NCBI GenBank assembly: GCA_904395885.1
Contig: CAJFOF010000010.1
Span: forward strand, 1 to 64,000
DNA from: an uncultured Lachnospiraceae bacterium
Lineage (GTDB): Bacteria; Bacillota; Clostridia; Lachnospirales; Lachnospiraceae
DNA: 64,000 bases
Direction of reading: 5' to 3'
Part shown: positions 1-11,735 of the stretch, piece after piece
Numbering within the stretch: the stretch's first letter is position 1
How the letters are laid out: each line of letters opens with the position of its first letter
Made by a program: the position numbers and the translations under genes
Notes under the pieces: generated by a model
What the model saw: only the letters and a program-made list of their open reading frames with translations
The model's database searches: none
What the model was told of the DNA's origin: nothing

Positions 1-482
1 AAATGCACTCTCCTTTTTCTTTTTGAATCTCTTTTGAAATTCCTAATTGCATTACGAGGTCATTATACTTCCTATAAAAGAAATTATCAATACCTTTTTT
101 ACAAAAAAACTGATTTTTTCCGTATGTAGATATTCATCCCATTTCTATCAGGAAGTACCATTACCTCCATCACACCCATAGTATAATACACTAGTTTAAA
201 AAATGCTATAAATTTTCTCTGTGGTTTTTCTTACGAAATCATTACAAAAAATCCGTTTTTGCCTAAAATTGTTTTTATATCAATACAATATTGCCCCAAA
301 AGTTATGAAAACGCGCTATTTATTGAGATTTTCTTAATTTTTCCATAGTTGGAACCGGCTGGTCTTTCTGTCTTTTTTCATATTTAACAAATAGGTATCC
401 ATATACAAGGGCACTATAAACGGTGGAGGCGTGCGAGGCTATGCTCAAATACTAACGAACTTTTTAAGAATGCCTTTTTCGG

Positions 483-510
483 TTGCTTTTCGTCAGGTTC
501 ATGGTATAAT
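483..510 (+). promoter_or_regulatory. Putative sigmaA promoter for the LicC/LicA fusion gene
   Basis: TTGCTT, 16-bp spacer, TATAAT with extended -10 (TGGTATAAT), about 125 bp upstream of the 634 start. Confidence 0.55.
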
Positions 511-633
511 GTTCATATTAAATATTTTTTTTATTTTTTTGAACGTTGCTTTTTCACGGATGCCTTCCCTTCTGCACCAATTTTGCAGTACACATTGTGT
601 AGTTCTTGATAAAAGCAACAGAATGGAGGTCTT

Positions 634-2493
634 ATGAATCGGTATGGATTGCTGTGCCGTAATATTTTAGAGCACCCTAGAGCAACGCAGCGGGATCTGG
701 CACATTTGTTGGATGTCTCTCTTGGCACTGTAAATTCTCTGGTAAAGGAATGCTCGGCCAGAAATTATATCTGCCTCAGTGAAGATGGCTCCTACGAGCT
801 TACTCCTGCCGGGCTGGATTTTTTAGAGCAGTTCCGGGTGGATGGGGCTTTCATTATGGCTGCAGGTTTTGGTTCCCGTTTTGTCCCTCTCACCTTTGAA
901 ATGCCCAAAGGACTTCTGGAGGTTTATGGCGAGCGCATGATAGAGCGCCAAATCAAACAGCTCCACGCCGTTGGCATCAAGGATATCACCATTGCTGTCG
1001 GTTATCTCAAAGAACAGTTCGAGTATTTGATTGATCAATATGGAGTAAACCTTCTCTATAATCCGGAATACACCTGCAAAAATACTTTGGCCACTGTTTT
1101 CCATGGCAGAAATTTTTTCCGCGGTCGAAATGTCTATCTCCTGTCCTCTGATAACTGGATGAGAAATAATATGTATCATACTTATGAATGCGGTGCCTGG
1201 TATTCTTCAGCTTTTATGAAAGGCGGGACCTCAGAATGGTGTCTTTCTTATAATAAGAAAGGACGCATTACCGGAGTCCAGGTTGGCGGTCACGACAGTT
1301 GGGTTATGTACGGCCCTGCATTTTTGTCAAAAGAATTCTCCGAACAGTTTCTCCCTGTTCTGGAAGCCTATTATCATATCAGCGGCACAGAGCAGTTTTA
1401 TTGGGAACAGGTTCTGGCAGATATGCTTAACGGAGAGGCCAAACGGCGTCTTTCCGGAGCCGGAGTAGCTTTCGAAAATGAATTGTCTCGTATATTCGCC
1501 GGCTCTGGTCCGGACATGTTTATCAACCAGCAGCCAGAGAATCAGGTCTATGAGTTTGAAAATCTGGAGGAACTTCGGCTCTTTGATCCCAAATATCAAA
1601 ACAAATCAGACAACAAGGCAATGGAATTAATATCCCAAATTTTTCAAATTCCGGAATCTGAAATCCGGGATATTCGCTGCCTCAAAGCCGGCATGACCAA
1701 CCAGTCTTTTCTATTTCAGGTGCAGGGCAGGCATTATCTTTGCAGGATTCCGGGACCTGGGACTGAGTTTCTGATCAATCGCCATCAGGAACGAGAAGTC
1801 TATGACACTGTGCTCTCCCTGGGAATCACAGAGAATCTCATCTATTTTGACGGTGATACCGGATATAAAATTTCTGAATTTTATGAGGGTGCGCGGAATG
1901 CCGATCCAACAAATATGGAAGAAATGGGGCGGTGTATGAAGCTCTTAAAGAAATTCCACCACAGCGGGCTTCAGGTAAGCCATCGCTTCGATATAGGGGA
2001 GCGCATTCGCTTCTATGAAAAACTGTGCCTGGAACACGGCGGCATTCCATTTCATGACATCGATCAGGTTTCTGAGTGGATTGGCGAGCTTCTGAAGTTG
2101 GTCGATGAGCGGAAGCGCCCTCTGGTTTTAGCTCATATTGACAGCGTAGCTGATAATTTTCTATTTCTCCCTGATGGGACGATCCGGCTGATTGACTGGG
2201 AATATGCCGGCATGTGTGATCCGCTGATCGATGTGGCGATGTGTTCTATTTATTCTTATTACAGCCTGGAACAGGGATTGGAACTGCTCCGCCTGTATCT
2301 GGAGCGTGACCCCTCCAGGGAGGAACTGCTGATCTTTTATGCTTACATGGGACTGGGCGGATTTTTATGGGCTTTATGGGCCGTCTATAAATCAAATCTG
2401 GGACAGGAGTTTGGAGAATATACAATTATCATGTATCGCTACGCAAAAAATTGCTACCGCAAGATTGTTCGTGAGATTTTGCAGAAAATGTAA
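634..2493 (+). CDS. Winged-helix / nucleotidyltransferase (LicC-like) / choline kinase-like phosphotransferase (LicA-like) fusion
   Basis: N-term HTH (TQRDLAHLLDVSLGTVNSLVKE), NTP-transferase motif MAAGFGSRFVPLT..PKGLLEV, kinase motifs HIDSVADN and LIDWEYAGMCDP. Confidence 0.88.
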   Translation: MNRYGLLCRNILEHPRATQRDLAHLLDVSLGTVNSLVKECSARNYICLSEDGSYELTPAGLDFLEQFRVDGAFIMAAGFGSRFVPLTFEMPKGLLEVYGERMIERQIKQLHAVGIKDITIAVGYLKEQFEYLIDQYGVNLLYNPEYTCKNTLATVFHGRNFFRGRNVYLLSSDNWMRNNMYHTYECGAWYSSAFMKGGTSEWCLSYNKKGRITGVQVGGHDSWVMYGPAFLSKEFSEQFLPVLEAYYHISGTEQFYWEQVLADMLNGEAKRRLSGAGVAFENELSRIFAGSGPDMFINQQPENQVYEFENLEELRLFDPKYQNKSDNKAMELISQIFQIPESEIRDIRCLKAGMTNQSFLFQVQGRHYLCRIPGPGTEFLINRHQEREVYDTVLSLGITENLIYFDGDTGYKISEFYEGARNADPTNMEEMGRCMKLLKKFHHSGLQVSHRFDIGERIRFYEKLCLEHGGIPFHDIDQVSEWIGELLKLVDERKRPLVLAHIDSVADNFLFLPDGTIRLIDWEYAGMCDPLIDVAMCSIYSYYSLEQGLELLRLYLERDPSREELLIFYAYMGLGGFLWALWAVYKSNLGQEFGEYTIIMYRYAKNCYRKIVREILQKM

Positions 2494-2596
2494 GGAAAAT
2501 GTTATGTTTTTCTGGTAGTTTTATGCTATACTGGTAAAAGAATAAATTTTGATACTTTTGTTCAAAATAGATTTTCTTTTTTCAAGGAGGACGTTT

Positions 2597-3703
2597 ATGA
2601 AGAGTCATGGATATAAAAAGGCTCTTGTACTGGCCGGCCTGGTTGGAGCTTTATCGGCCGCCCCGACTATTGAGGCGTATTGCGCTACTCAGGGGTGGAA
2701 TAACAGCAATGGCAACTGGACTTACATTGACGAAACCGGTTCGGTCCATAAGGGATGGATCCATACCACCGACGGATATTATTATATGGATCTTTCCACC
2801 GGTTTGATGAGCCACGGATGGAAACAGATTGATGGAAAATGGTACTATTTTAAATCAAACGGTCTCATGGCTACAAAATGGCAGCAGGTGGACGGGAAAT
2901 GGTACTATCTCTTTGATACCACCGGTGTTATGGTAACAGGCTGGCTGAAAATCAATAATGGCACTGATTACGACTATTATTACTTAAAAGGTGACGGTTC
3001 CATGGTGACAGGCTGGCGGCAGATGGACAATGCATGGTATTATTTCCGGACTGACGGCCGCTGCGTTGTCAGCGACTGGTACCAGATCAACGGTTTGTGG
3101 TATTATTTTGACGGCAGTGGAAAGATGACCACCGGATGGCAGCAGATAAACGGATCTTACTACTGTATGAATACGGATGGCAGAATGCTGACCGGATGGC
3201 AGACGGACGGAACGAACAAGTATTACTTAGATCCTTCCAGCGGAAAAATGTCTACCGGATGGACCCTGATCGACAATTCCTACTACTACTTTAACGAATC
3301 CGGCCACATGCTGACCGGGTGGATTCAGATCAATGGACAATACTTTTATCTGGATCCCTCCAGCGGAAAGATGTATGCGAATACTTCCCTCACTTTAAAC
3401 GGTGTTACTTATACCTTTGCAGCCAACGGGGTCTGCCAGAATGTTGGCAGTCAGTCGCAGAGTCCAGGAGATTCTAACGTTTCCACCGGCGGTCCCGGTT
3501 CCTCTTCTGGCGGCGTTTCCACTAGTGCCCCTGGCTCTTCCGGCAGCGGTGTGAGTTATGAAGGCCCTGGTTCATCAGGCAGTTCTTCTTCCAGCTCTCC
3601 GGGCAGCATCACTAGCCCGGGAGGCAGCAGCAGCACTAATAATTCCTACAGCGGGGACGAGTTGGTTCCATTTCTGACAACCGGCCCCAAAAAAGATACT
3701 TAA
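2597..3703 (+). CDS. Secreted cell-wall (choline)-binding repeat protein
   Basis: AGGAGG SD before ATG at 2597 (start trimmed from 2549); signal peptide; about 10 repeats of GW-x-(Q/L)I-(D/N)G-x-WYYF type; Ser/Gly-rich C-term. Confidence 0.88.
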   Translation: MKSHGYKKALVLAGLVGALSAAPTIEAYCATQGWNNSNGNWTYIDETGSVHKGWIHTTDGYYYMDLSTGLMSHGWKQIDGKWYYFKSNGLMATKWQQVDGKWYYLFDTTGVMVTGWLKINNGTDYDYYYLKGDGSMVTGWRQMDNAWYYFRTDGRCVVSDWYQINGLWYYFDGSGKMTTGWQQINGSYYCMNTDGRMLTGWQTDGTNKYYLDPSSGKMSTGWTLIDNSYYYFNESGHMLTGWIQINGQYFYLDPSSGKMYANTSLTLNGVTYTFAANGVCQNVGSQSQSPGDSNVSTGGPGSSSGGVSTSAPGSSGSGVSYEGPGSSGSSSSSSPGSITSPGGSSSTNNSYSGDELVPFLTTGPKKDT

Positions 3704-3792
3704 ATTAACAGCGTCAGTGTACAGAAGGCAATATGCGTTCTCATCCGTATTGTTCTTCTGCTCGCTGACGCTATTTCATTCCATAATAAAAG

Positions 3793-3831
3793 CAGGGAGA
3801 AAAACCAGTTTGACAAATGGTTTTCTCCCTG
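3793..3831. terminator. Bidirectional stem-loop terminator between converging genes
   Basis: CAGGGAGAAAAACCA...TGGTTTTCTCCCTG stem with T-rich flanks on both strands. Confidence 0.75.
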
Positions 3832-3855
3832 TTTATTTACTGTTTAAATGTTTCC

Positions 3856-6800
3856 TTAGATCTCTTCCTCATCCAGATTCAGAACTTCCTCCGCGTCTTC
3901 TGAAGGCTCTGCTCCCAGGTGCATCGCTACATCCTCTTCTCCTTCTTCCTCCAGAATCACTTCTTCCGTATCTTCCTCGTCCGTACTCAAATGAATATCC
4001 CGGTACTGTTTCATCCCGGTTCCTGCCGGAATCAGTTTACCGATCAGTACGTTTTCCTTTAAGCCGATGAGCTTATCGACTTTTCCGTTGATCGCTGCTT
4101 CCGTCAGAACTTTGGTGGTTTCCTGGAAGGATGCTGCTGACAGGAAGGAATCTGTTGCCAGAGATGCCTTGGTGATACCGAGCATAACCTGCTTTCCTTC
4201 TGCCGGCTTCTTTCCCTCCGCAATCAGCTTCTCGTTCATCTCGTTGAAGTCGAGAACATTCATGGATACGCCCGGCAGCACATCGCTGTCGCCGCTCTCT
4301 TCAATCTTAACCTTCTTCAGCATCTGACGAACAATCATCTCAACGTGCTTGTCGTTGATTTCTACGCCCTGGAGACGGTAAACTCTCTGTACCTCCCGGA
4401 TCATGTAATCCTGCACAGCGCGAACGCCTTTGATCTTCAGAATATCGTGCGGATTCACGCTTCCTTCTGTCAGTTCATCGCCGGCCTCCAGCACCTGTCC
4501 ATCCTGAACCTTAATTCTGGATCCATAAGGGATGAGATAGGTTTTGGAATTTCCCGTCTCGTTATCTGTAATGGTAACCTCGCGTTTCTTCTTTGTATCT
4601 TTGATGGCAACAACGCCGCCAAACTCAGAGATAATCGCCAAACCTTTCGGCTTACGCGCTTCAAAAAGCTCCTCGACACGGGGAAGACCTTGGGTAATAT
4701 CTCCGCCGGCCACGCCGCCTGTATGGAAGGTACGCATGGTAAGCTGGGTACCTGGTTCGCCGATGGACTGAGCTGCAATAATACCGACAGCTTCACCAAC
4801 CTGAACAGGCTGGCCTGTAGCCATGTTGGCTCCATAGCACTTGGCACACACGCCAATGTGAGATTTACAGCTTAAAACTGTACGGATCTTTACAGAATCC
4901 CGGCCCAGTTTCTTCAAAGTCTTAATAACGGCCGCCGCCCGCTTCGGTGTACACATATGGTTTGCCTTTACCACGATCTCTCCGGTGTCCGGGTCTGTAA
5001 TGGTCTCAGCAATGTAACGGCCTGTTAAGCGCTCTTCAAGAGTCTCAATTACCTCCTGTCCGTCAGAAAAAGCTCTGATCTCCATATAAGGGATCTCTTT
5101 TCCTTCGCAGCAATCCGTTTCCCGAACGATCAGATCCTGGGAAACATCCACCAGACGTCTGGTCAGGTAACCGGAGTCTGCTGTACGCAAAGCCGTATCG
5201 GACAGACCCTTCCGGGCTCCGTGAGCTGAGATGAAGTACTCCAGAACGTCCAGACCTTCACGGAAGTTGGACTTGATGGGCAGCTCGATGGTATGACCGG
5301 TGGTATCTGCCATCAGGCCACGCATTCCGGCAAGCTGCTTGATCTGCTTATCAGAACCACGGGCACCGGAATCCGCCATCATATAAATGTTGTTGTATTT
5401 ATCAAGGCCTGTCAGAAGGTCATGGGTCAACTGATCGTCAGTCGCTTTCCAGGTCTCAATTACCTCTTTGTAACGCTCCTCCTCGGTGATCAGACCGCGG
5501 CGGAAGTTCTTGGCAATCTTATCGACTGTCTCCTGAGCCTCAGCAATCAGGCGCTTTTTGGACTCCGGAACCGTCATATCGGAGATGGAAACGGTCATGG
5601 CTGCTTTGGTGGAATACTTGTAACCGATGGCCTTGATATCGTCCAGAGTCACGGCTGTCTGGGTTGCCCCATGGACATTGATGACCTTCTCCAAAATCTG
5701 CTTTAACTGCTTTTTGCCTACATGGAAATCAACTTCCAGAAGAAGTTCATTGCCTTCAATACTTCTGTCAACAAAGCCCAGATCCTGGGGAACAATTTCA
5801 TTGAAAATAAAACGGCCCACTGTGGATTCTACGATTCCGGTTTTCACCGTACCGTCAGGCATCGTCCGTTTCATCCTTACCTTTACTCTGGAGTGTAAGG
5901 TTACCGCACCATTCTCATATGCCAGAATCGCTTCGTTGACATTGCGGAAGATCATACCCTCGCCTTTGACGCCAGGTCTCTCCTGAGTCAGGTAATAAAT
6001 ACCCAGAACCATATCCTGAGACGGAACTGCCACAGGACCGCCGTCAGACGGCTTTAACAGGTTGTTGGGGGACAGCAGCATGAAGCGGCACTCCGCCTGA
6101 GCCTCCACGGAAAGGGGCAGATGGACTGCCATCTGGTCACCGTCAAAGTCTGCGTTAAATGCGGTACAAACCAGCGGATGGAGCTTGATCGCCTTGCCCT
6201 CTACCAAAATCGGCTCGAAAGCCTGAATTCCCAGACGATGCAGCGTAGGGGCACGGTTCAGCATAACGGGATGCTCTTTGATAACATCCTCCAGAACGTC
6301 CCACACCTCAGGCTGAAGACGCTCTACCATCTTCTTTGCATTTTTGATATTGTGAGCCGTTCCATTGGAAACCAGCTCTTTCATAACAAAGGGCTTGAAC
6401 AGCTCGATCGCCATCTCCTTGGGGAGACCGCACTGGTAAATCTTTAATTCCGGACCTACCACGATAACAGAACGTCCGGAGTAGTCTACACGTTTGCCCA
6501 GAAGATTCTGGCGGAAACGTCCCTGTTTACCTTTCAGCATATCGGACAGGGATTTCAGCGCCCGGTTGCCAGGACCCGTTACAGGGCGGCCGCGGCGGCC
6601 ATTGTCAATCAGAGCGTCTACAGCCTCCTGGAGCATACGCTTCTCATTCCGGACAATAATATCCGGAGCGCCAAGCTCCAAAAGTCTTGCCAGACGGTTA
6701 TTTCTGTTAATAATTCTTCTGTACAGATCGTTTAAATCGGAGGTCGCAAACCGACCGCCATCCAACTGTACCATGGGACGGATATCCGGCGGAATGACCG

Positions 6801-7515
6801 GAATCACTGTCATGATCATCCACTCCGGCTTGTTTCCGGAATTGCGGAAGGCCTCAACTACCTCCAGGCGCTTGATAATACGCGCTCTCTTCTGGCCAGT
6901 GGCCTCCTTAAGCTGTTTTCTCAGATCCGCAGAATCCTTCTCCAGATCAATGGCTTTCAGAAGTTCCTGAATCGCTTCTGCGCCCATCCCGGCCCGGAAT
7001 GCGCCGTAACCATACTTGTCAATCTCTTCCCGGTACTCTTTCTCAGACAGCACCTGCTTATACTGCAGGCTGGTCTGACCGGGATCCAGTACGATATAGG
7101 ATGCAAAGTAGAGGACTTTCTCCAGAGTTCTTGGAGAAATATCCAGAATCAGTCCCATTCTGCTGGGGATTCCCTTAAAATACCAGATGTGGGAGACGGG
7201 AGCCGCTAAAGCGATGTGTCCGATCCGCTCTCTACGGACGCTGGACTTGGTGACCTCAACACCGCAGCGGTCGCAGATAACACCTTTGTAACGAATTTTC
7301 TTGTATTTCCCGCAGTGACACTCCCAATCCTTGGTCGGTCCGAAAATCCTCTCACAGAACAGACCGTCTTTTTCCGGTTTTAATGTCCTGTAATTGATGG
7401 TCTCAGGCTTTTTTACTTCGCCGTGGGACCATTCCAGAATCTTTTCCGGAGAAGCCAGACCAATTTTGATGGCATCAAAGGTCAGTGGCTGATAGGTTTC
7501 ATTTGTCTCTGGCAT
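3856..7515 (-). CDS. rpoC: DNA-directed RNA polymerase subunit beta'
   Basis: [12 protein letters not shown] catalytic motif, zinc-binding [31 protein letters not shown]. Confidence 0.98.
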   Translation of the reverse strand: MPETNETYQPLTFDAIKIGLASPEKILEWSHGEVKKPETINYRTLKPEKDGLFCERIFGPTKDWECHCGKYKKIRYKGVICDRCGVEVTKSSVRRERIGHIALAAPVSHIWYFKGIPSRMGLILDISPRTLEKVLYFASYIVLDPGQTSLQYKQVLSEKEYREEIDKYGYGAFRAGMGAEAIQELLKAIDLEKDSADLRKQLKEATGQKRARIIKRLEVVEAFRNSGNKPEWMIMTVIPVIPPDIRPMVQLDGGRFATSDLNDLYRRIINRNNRLARLLELGAPDIIVRNEKRMLQEAVDALIDNGRRGRPVTGPGNRALKSLSDMLKGKQGRFRQNLLGKRVDYSGRSVIVVGPELKIYQCGLPKEMAIELFKPFVMKELVSNGTAHNIKNAKKMVERLQPEVWDVLEDVIKEHPVMLNRAPTLHRLGIQAFEPILVEGKAIKLHPLVCTAFNADFDGDQMAVHLPLSVEAQAECRFMLLSPNNLLKPSDGGPVAVPSQDMVLGIYYLTQERPGVKGEGMIFRNVNEAILAYENGAVTLHSRVKVRMKRTMPDGTVKTGIVESTVGRFIFNEIVPQDLGFVDRSIEGNELLLEVDFHVGKKQLKQILEKVINVHGATQTAVTLDDIKAIGYKYSTKAAMTVSISDMTVPESKKRLIAEAQETVDKIAKNFRRGLITEEERYKEVIETWKATDDQLTHDLLTGLDKYNNIYMMADSGARGSDKQIKQLAGMRGLMADTTGHTIELPIKSNFREGLDVLEYFISAHGARKGLSDTALRTADSGYLTRRLVDVSQDLIVRETDCCEGKEIPYMEIRAFSDGQEVIETLEERLTGRYIAETITDPDTGEIVVKANHMCTPKRAAAVIKTLKKLGRDSVKIRTVLSCKSHIGVCAKCYGANMATGQPVQVGEAVGIIAAQSIGEPGTQLTMRTFHTGGVAGGDITQGLPRVEELFEARKPKGLAIISEFGGVVAIKDTKKKREVTITDNETGNSKTYLIPYGSRIKVQDGQVLEAGDELTEGSVNPHDILKIKGVRAVQDYMIREVQRVYRLQGVEINDKHVEMIVRQMLKKVKIEESGDSDVLPGVSMNVLDFNEMNEKLIAEGKKPAEGKQVMLGITKASLATDSFLSAASFQETTKVLTEAAINGKVDKLIGLKENVLIGKLIPAGTGMKQYRDIHLSTDEEDTEEVILEEEGEEDVAMHLGAEPSEDAEEVLNLDEEEI

Positions 7516-7530
7516 GTTCGGTACTCCCTC

Positions 7531-10500
7531 CTATTCGTTATCGTCATCATAATCAGAAGCGCTGTCTGCGTCAAAAGCCTCGCCCAGATCCAGGTCCAGC
7601 TCATCGTCTGCATCCCCGTCTTCTTCTATATAATCATCTTCTATCGGAACCAGCTCATCGTTCTTGAACTCCTGTTCCTGATATCCATAGTCGCTGAAAG
7701 ACTCTTCACGGCGGTTATGGCGCTCTCCCTCAATAATTGCCCGGAGATCGGTATCGCCGTAGTCAATGCTTTCTGTCATCTCAACTTCTGTATTGTCATC
7801 ACGCAGCACTCTTACATCCAGGCCCAAAGACTGCAGCTCTTTTAAGAGTACCTTGAAGGACTCCGGAATGCCCGGTTCCGGGATATTCTCTCCCTTTATG
7901 ATCGCCTCGTAGGTCTTGACACGGCCCACCACGTCGTCCGACTTCACAGTCAGGATCTCCTGAAGTGTGTAGGACGCACCGTACGCCTCCAGTGCCCAAA
8001 CCTCCATCTCTCCGAAACGCTGGCCGCCGAACTGAGCTTTTCCGCCCAGAGGCTGCTGGGTAACCAGAGAGTATGGGCCGGTAGAACGGGCATGAATCTT
8101 ATCGTCTACCAGGTGATGCAGCTTCAGATAATGCATGTGTCCGATGGTGACAGGGCTGTCAAAATATTCGCCGGTACGGCCGTCGCGCAGGCGAACCTTA
8201 CCGTCTCTGGACAAAGGAACACCCTTCCACAGCGCTCTGTGCTCCAGGTGGCTGCCCAGATAGTCCATAACCTCCGGATTCAAAACGTCTTTATATTTCT
8301 CCTGGAAATCTTCCCAGGTTCCATTTACGTAATCGTTGGCCATGTCCAGGCTGTTCATAATATCATTCTCATTGGCTCCGTCAAAAACAGGAGTTGCAAT
8401 GTTAAAGCCCAGAGCTTTTGCAGCAAGGCTCAGGTGAATCTCCAGAACCTGACCGATATTCATACGGGACGGAACGCCCAGAGGGTTCAGCACGATATCC
8501 AGAGGACGGCCGTTTGGAAGGAACGGCATGTCTTCCACCGGAAGAACTCTGGAAACGACACCCTTGTTTCCGTGACGTCCTGCCATCTTGTCGCCGACAG
8601 AGATCTTTCTCTTCTGTGCAATATAGATGCGAACTGTCTCATTGACGCCAGGAGACAGCTCATCGCCATTCTCTCTGGTAAATACCTTGGCATCGACAAT
8701 AATCCCGTATGCGCCGTGAGGAACCTTCAGGGAAGTATCACGGACTTCTCTGGCCTTCTCACCGAAGATAGCCCTCAGCAGACGCTCCTCAGCGGTCAGC
8801 TCCGTCTCACCCTTAGGAGTCACCTTGCCTACCAGAATATCGCCTGCGCGAACCTCTGCACCGATTCGGATAATACCTCTCTCATCCAGATCCTTCAGAG
8901 CGTCCTCGCCGACCCCCGGCACATCCCGGGTGATCTCTTCCGGCCCCAGCTTGGTGTCTCTGGCCTCTGCTTCATATTCCTCAATGTGTACGGAAGTGTA
9001 AACGTCCTCCTGCACCAGACGTTCGCTCAAAAGGACAGCATCCTCGTAGTTGTAACCTTCCCAGGTCATGAAGCCGATCAGCGGGTTCTTTCCCAGGGCG
9101 ATCTCACCGTTGGAGGTGGACGGACCGTCAGCGATCACTTCCCCTGCCTCAACGTGGTTTCCTTTAAATACGATAGGCTTCTGGTTATAACAGTTGGACT
9201 GGTTGCTTCTCTTAAACTTGGTCAAATGGTAAACATCCCGGTTTCCATCGGAATCTCTCCGGATAATGATCTCATTGGAAGCGGAGCGCTCCACCACTCC
9301 GGCGTTCTTAGCCAGAACGCAGACACCGGAGTCCACAGCCGCTTTTCCTTCAATACCGGTTCCTACTACAGGAGCCTCCGTCGTCAGAAGGGGAACCGCC
9401 TGCCGCTGCATGTTGGAACCCATCAGCGCACGGTTTGCGTCGTCATTTTCCAGGAATGGGATCATGGAAGTTGCCACCGAGAATACCATCTTAGGAGAAA
9501 CGTCCATAAGGTCAATGGCCCGCTTCTGGAAAGAAGATGTCTCCTCACGGAAACGTCCGGAAACGTTATTGTTTATAAAATGGCCTTCCGCATCCAGCGG
9601 TTCGTTTGCCTGTGCCACGATAAAGTTATCTTCCTCGTCAGCCGTCAGATAAACCACCTTGTCTGTTACCACCGGATTAGTCGGGTCACTCTTATCCAGC
9701 ACCCGGTAGGGAGCCTCGATAAAACCGTATTCATTAACCCTCGCATAGGTTGCCAGGGAGTTGATCAGACCGATATTGGGACCTTCAGGGGTCTCAATGG
9801 GGCACATACGGCCATAGTGTGTGTAGTGTACGTCACGAACCTCGAAACCGGCACGGTCTCTGGACAGACCGCCAGGGCCCAGGGCCGACAGACGGCGCTT
9901 GTGGGTCAGCTCAGACAATGGGTTGTTCTGATCCATAAACTGGGACAACTGGGAGCTTCCAAAAAATTCCTTCACTGCCGCCGTGACAGGCTTAATGTTG
10001 ATCAGGGACTGAGGCGTGATTCCCTCCATATCCTGAGTAGTCATACGCTCTCTGACTACACGCTCCATACGGGACAGACCGATCCGGTACTGATTCTGAA
10101 GCAGCTCGCCCACCGCACGGATACGGCGGTTGCCCAGATGGTCGATATCGTCTGAATTGCCCACTTCTTCTTCGAGGTGCATATTATAGTTAATGGAAGC
10201 TAAAATATCTTCCTTTGTAATGTGTTTCGGGATCAGCTCGTGGATATTCCTATGGATGGCTGCCTTTAGCTCTTCCTCATCCTCTGTACCCATCTCAGAT
10301 AAAATTCTTTCCAGAACAGGATAATATACCAGTTCCGTCACTCCGACCTCTTCCGGCTTAAAGGAAACGTAAGCTCCCAAGTCTACCATCATATTGGAAA
10401 GGACCTTCTGCTTTCTGGTGGCACCCTCAAGCCATACAAAAGGCACAGCAGCATTCTGGATCTTGTCTGCCAGCTCTTTGTCTACTTTCGTGCCGGCCTC

Positions 10501-11424
10501 AGCCAAAATCTCTCCTGTTGTGGTATCAACTACGTCTTCAGCCAGGACATGGCCCTTCAGCCGGTTCCGGAAAGCCAGCTTCTTGTTGAATTTATATCGG
10601 CCGACTTTGGCCAAATCATATCTTCTGGGGTCAAAGAACATGCTGTTCAGCAAGCTTTCTGCACTATCAACGGATAACGGCTCACCCGGGCGGATTTTTT
10701 TGTATAACTCTAATAAACCATCCTGGTAATTATCGGAAGTATCCTTACCAAAGCTGGCCAAAAGTTTCGGTTCCTCACCGAACAGATCGATAATCTCCGC
10801 ATTGGTGCCGATGCCCAGAGCACGGATCAGGACAGTAACCGGAACTTTTCTGGTGCGGTCCACGCGAACATAGAAAATATCGTTGGAATCCGTCTCATAT
10901 TCCAGCCATGCTCCACGGTTCGGAATCACAGTGCAGCTATACAGTTCCTTTCCTACTTTGTCATGGGCAATTCCATAATAAATACCCGGTGAACGAACCA
11001 ACTGGCTAACAATAACACGTTCTGCGCCGTTAATCACGAAAGAACCTGTATCTGTCATGAGCGGAAGATCGCCCATGAATATCTCGTGTTCATTGATCTC
11101 GTCTTTGTCTTTGTTGCAAAGCCTTACTCTCACTTTTAAGGGGGCTGCATATGTGGCATCCCGTTCTTTGCATTCTTCGATGGTGTACTTGATGTCGTCT
11201 TTACATAATGTAAAATCTACAAACTCCAAGCTCAAATGGCCTGCGAAATCTGCGATCGGAGAGATATCTTCAAAGACTTCCTTGAGTCCTTCGTCTAAGA
11301 ACCACTGATAGGAGTTTTTCTGAATCTCAATCAGGTTAGGCATCTCGAGGACTTCTTTTTGCCCTGAGAAACTCATTCTCACGCTCTTCCCGGCCGGCAC
11401 CGGACGCATCTTGCTTTTCTCCAT
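7531..11424 (-). CDS. rpoB: DNA-directed RNA polymerase subunit beta
   Basis: Canonical RpoB sequence ([39 protein letters not shown]); start trimmed to MEKSKMRP after GGGGTGA. Confidence 0.97.
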   Translation of the reverse strand: MEKSKMRPVPAGKSVRMSFSGQKEVLEMPNLIEIQKNSYQWFLDEGLKEVFEDISPIADFAGHLSLEFVDFTLCKDDIKYTIEECKERDATYAAPLKVRVRLCNKDKDEINEHEIFMGDLPLMTDTGSFVINGAERVIVSQLVRSPGIYYGIAHDKVGKELYSCTVIPNRGAWLEYETDSNDIFYVRVDRTRKVPVTVLIRALGIGTNAEIIDLFGEEPKLLASFGKDTSDNYQDGLLELYKKIRPGEPLSVDSAESLLNSMFFDPRRYDLAKVGRYKFNKKLAFRNRLKGHVLAEDVVDTTTGEILAEAGTKVDKELADKIQNAAVPFVWLEGATRKQKVLSNMMVDLGAYVSFKPEEVGVTELVYYPVLERILSEMGTEDEEELKAAIHRNIHELIPKHITKEDILASINYNMHLEEEVGNSDDIDHLGNRRIRAVGELLQNQYRIGLSRMERVVRERMTTQDMEGITPQSLINIKPVTAAVKEFFGSSQLSQFMDQNNPLSELTHKRRLSALGPGGLSRDRAGFEVRDVHYTHYGRMCPIETPEGPNIGLINSLATYARVNEYGFIEAPYRVLDKSDPTNPVVTDKVVYLTADEEDNFIVAQANEPLDAEGHFINNNVSGRFREETSSFQKRAIDLMDVSPKMVFSVATSMIPFLENDDANRALMGSNMQRQAVPLLTTEAPVVGTGIEGKAAVDSGVCVLAKNAGVVERSASNEIIIRRDSDGNRDVYHLTKFKRSNQSNCYNQKPIVFKGNHVEAGEVIADGPSTSNGEIALGKNPLIGFMTWEGYNYEDAVLLSERLVQEDVYTSVHIEEYEAEARDTKLGPEEITRDVPGVGEDALKDLDERGIIRIGAEVRAGDILVGKVTPKGETELTAEERLLRAIFGEKAREVRDTSLKVPHGAYGIIVDAKVFTRENGDELSPGVNETVRIYIAQKRKISVGDKMAGRHGNKGVVSRVLPVEDMPFLPNGRPLDIVLNPLGVPSRMNIGQVLEIHLSLAAKALGFNIATPVFDGANENDIMNSLDMANDYVNGTWEDFQEKYKDVLNPEVMDYLGSHLEHRALWKGVPLSRDGKVRLRDGRTGEYFDSPVTIGHMHYLKLHHLVDDKIHARSTGPYSLVTQQPLGGKAQFGGQRFGEMEVWALEAYGASYTLQEILTVKSDDVVGRVKTYEAIIKGENIPEPGIPESFKVLLKELQSLGLDVRVLRDDNTEVEMTESIDYGDTDLRAIIEGERHNRREESFSDYGYQEQEFKNDELVPIEDDYIEEDGDADDELDLDLGEAFDADSASDYDDDNE

Positions 11425-11459
11425 TGACGTTTCACCCCTGTTTTCTTTCACGTTTTACT

Positions 11460-11491
11460 TTTTGGGCGCAGTTGACCCCTAAGGCCCAAAA
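11460..11491 (-). promoter_or_regulatory. Hairpin in rpoB leader
   Basis: TTTTGGGC / GCCCAAAA 8-bp perfect stem in the 5'UTR predicted from the promoter. Confidence 0.4.
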
Positions 11492-11512
11492 CGCCACAAT
11501 AGTGCACATTCC

Positions 11513-11541
11513 AGTTTATCATAAACTTGTCAATGTGTCAA
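11513..11541 (-). promoter_or_regulatory. sigmaA promoter for rpoBC
   Basis: TTGACA - 17 bp - TAAACT on the minus strand, about 90 bp upstream of the rpoB start. Confidence 0.75.
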
Positions 11542-11552
11542 GGATTTTTTGC

Positions 11553-11581
11553 TTGCCTTTTTTTCAAAGAAATGGTATAAT
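11553..11581 (+). promoter_or_regulatory. Putative distal promoter for the 11736 gene
   Basis: TTGCCT - 17 bp - TATAAT with TGn extended -10. Confidence 0.55.
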
Positions 11582-11683
11582 AACCGTAACGCGGTTATTA
11601 TTCCTGTGCATACCGTTTTCTGCGTTCACCGCAGAAAATCGGGCGCTAAATTCTGCCGAAGGCTGCCATGGCCCGTAGGGACA

Positions 11684-11692
11684 TGGTATAAT
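11684..11692 (+). promoter_or_regulatory. Putative proximal extended -10 promoter for the 11736 gene
   Basis: Second exact copy of ATGGTATAATAACC; TGGTATAAT. Confidence 0.45.
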
Positions 11693-11735
11693 AACCACAG
11701 ACTACACTAAGGAAACTATTGGAGGTTATTGCCCA

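Noticed and set aside
1-430. AT-rich left edge as possible mobile-element boundary
   Set aside because: No repeats, integrase or tRNA seen; an SD-like AAAGGAGAG on the minus strand at the very edge suggests an ordinary divergent gene starting just outside the window.
3717-3780. Long imperfect stem AGCGTCAG...CTGACGCT after the choline-binding gene as a possible riboswitch
   Set aside because: Positioned between converging gene ends next to a clear terminator; better explained as a 3'UTR/terminator structure.
8092-10155. 687-aa plus-strand ORF opposite rpoB
   Set aside because: Lies wholly antisense to the highly conserved rpoB frame; no recognisable domain and no SD; typical mirror-frame artefact.
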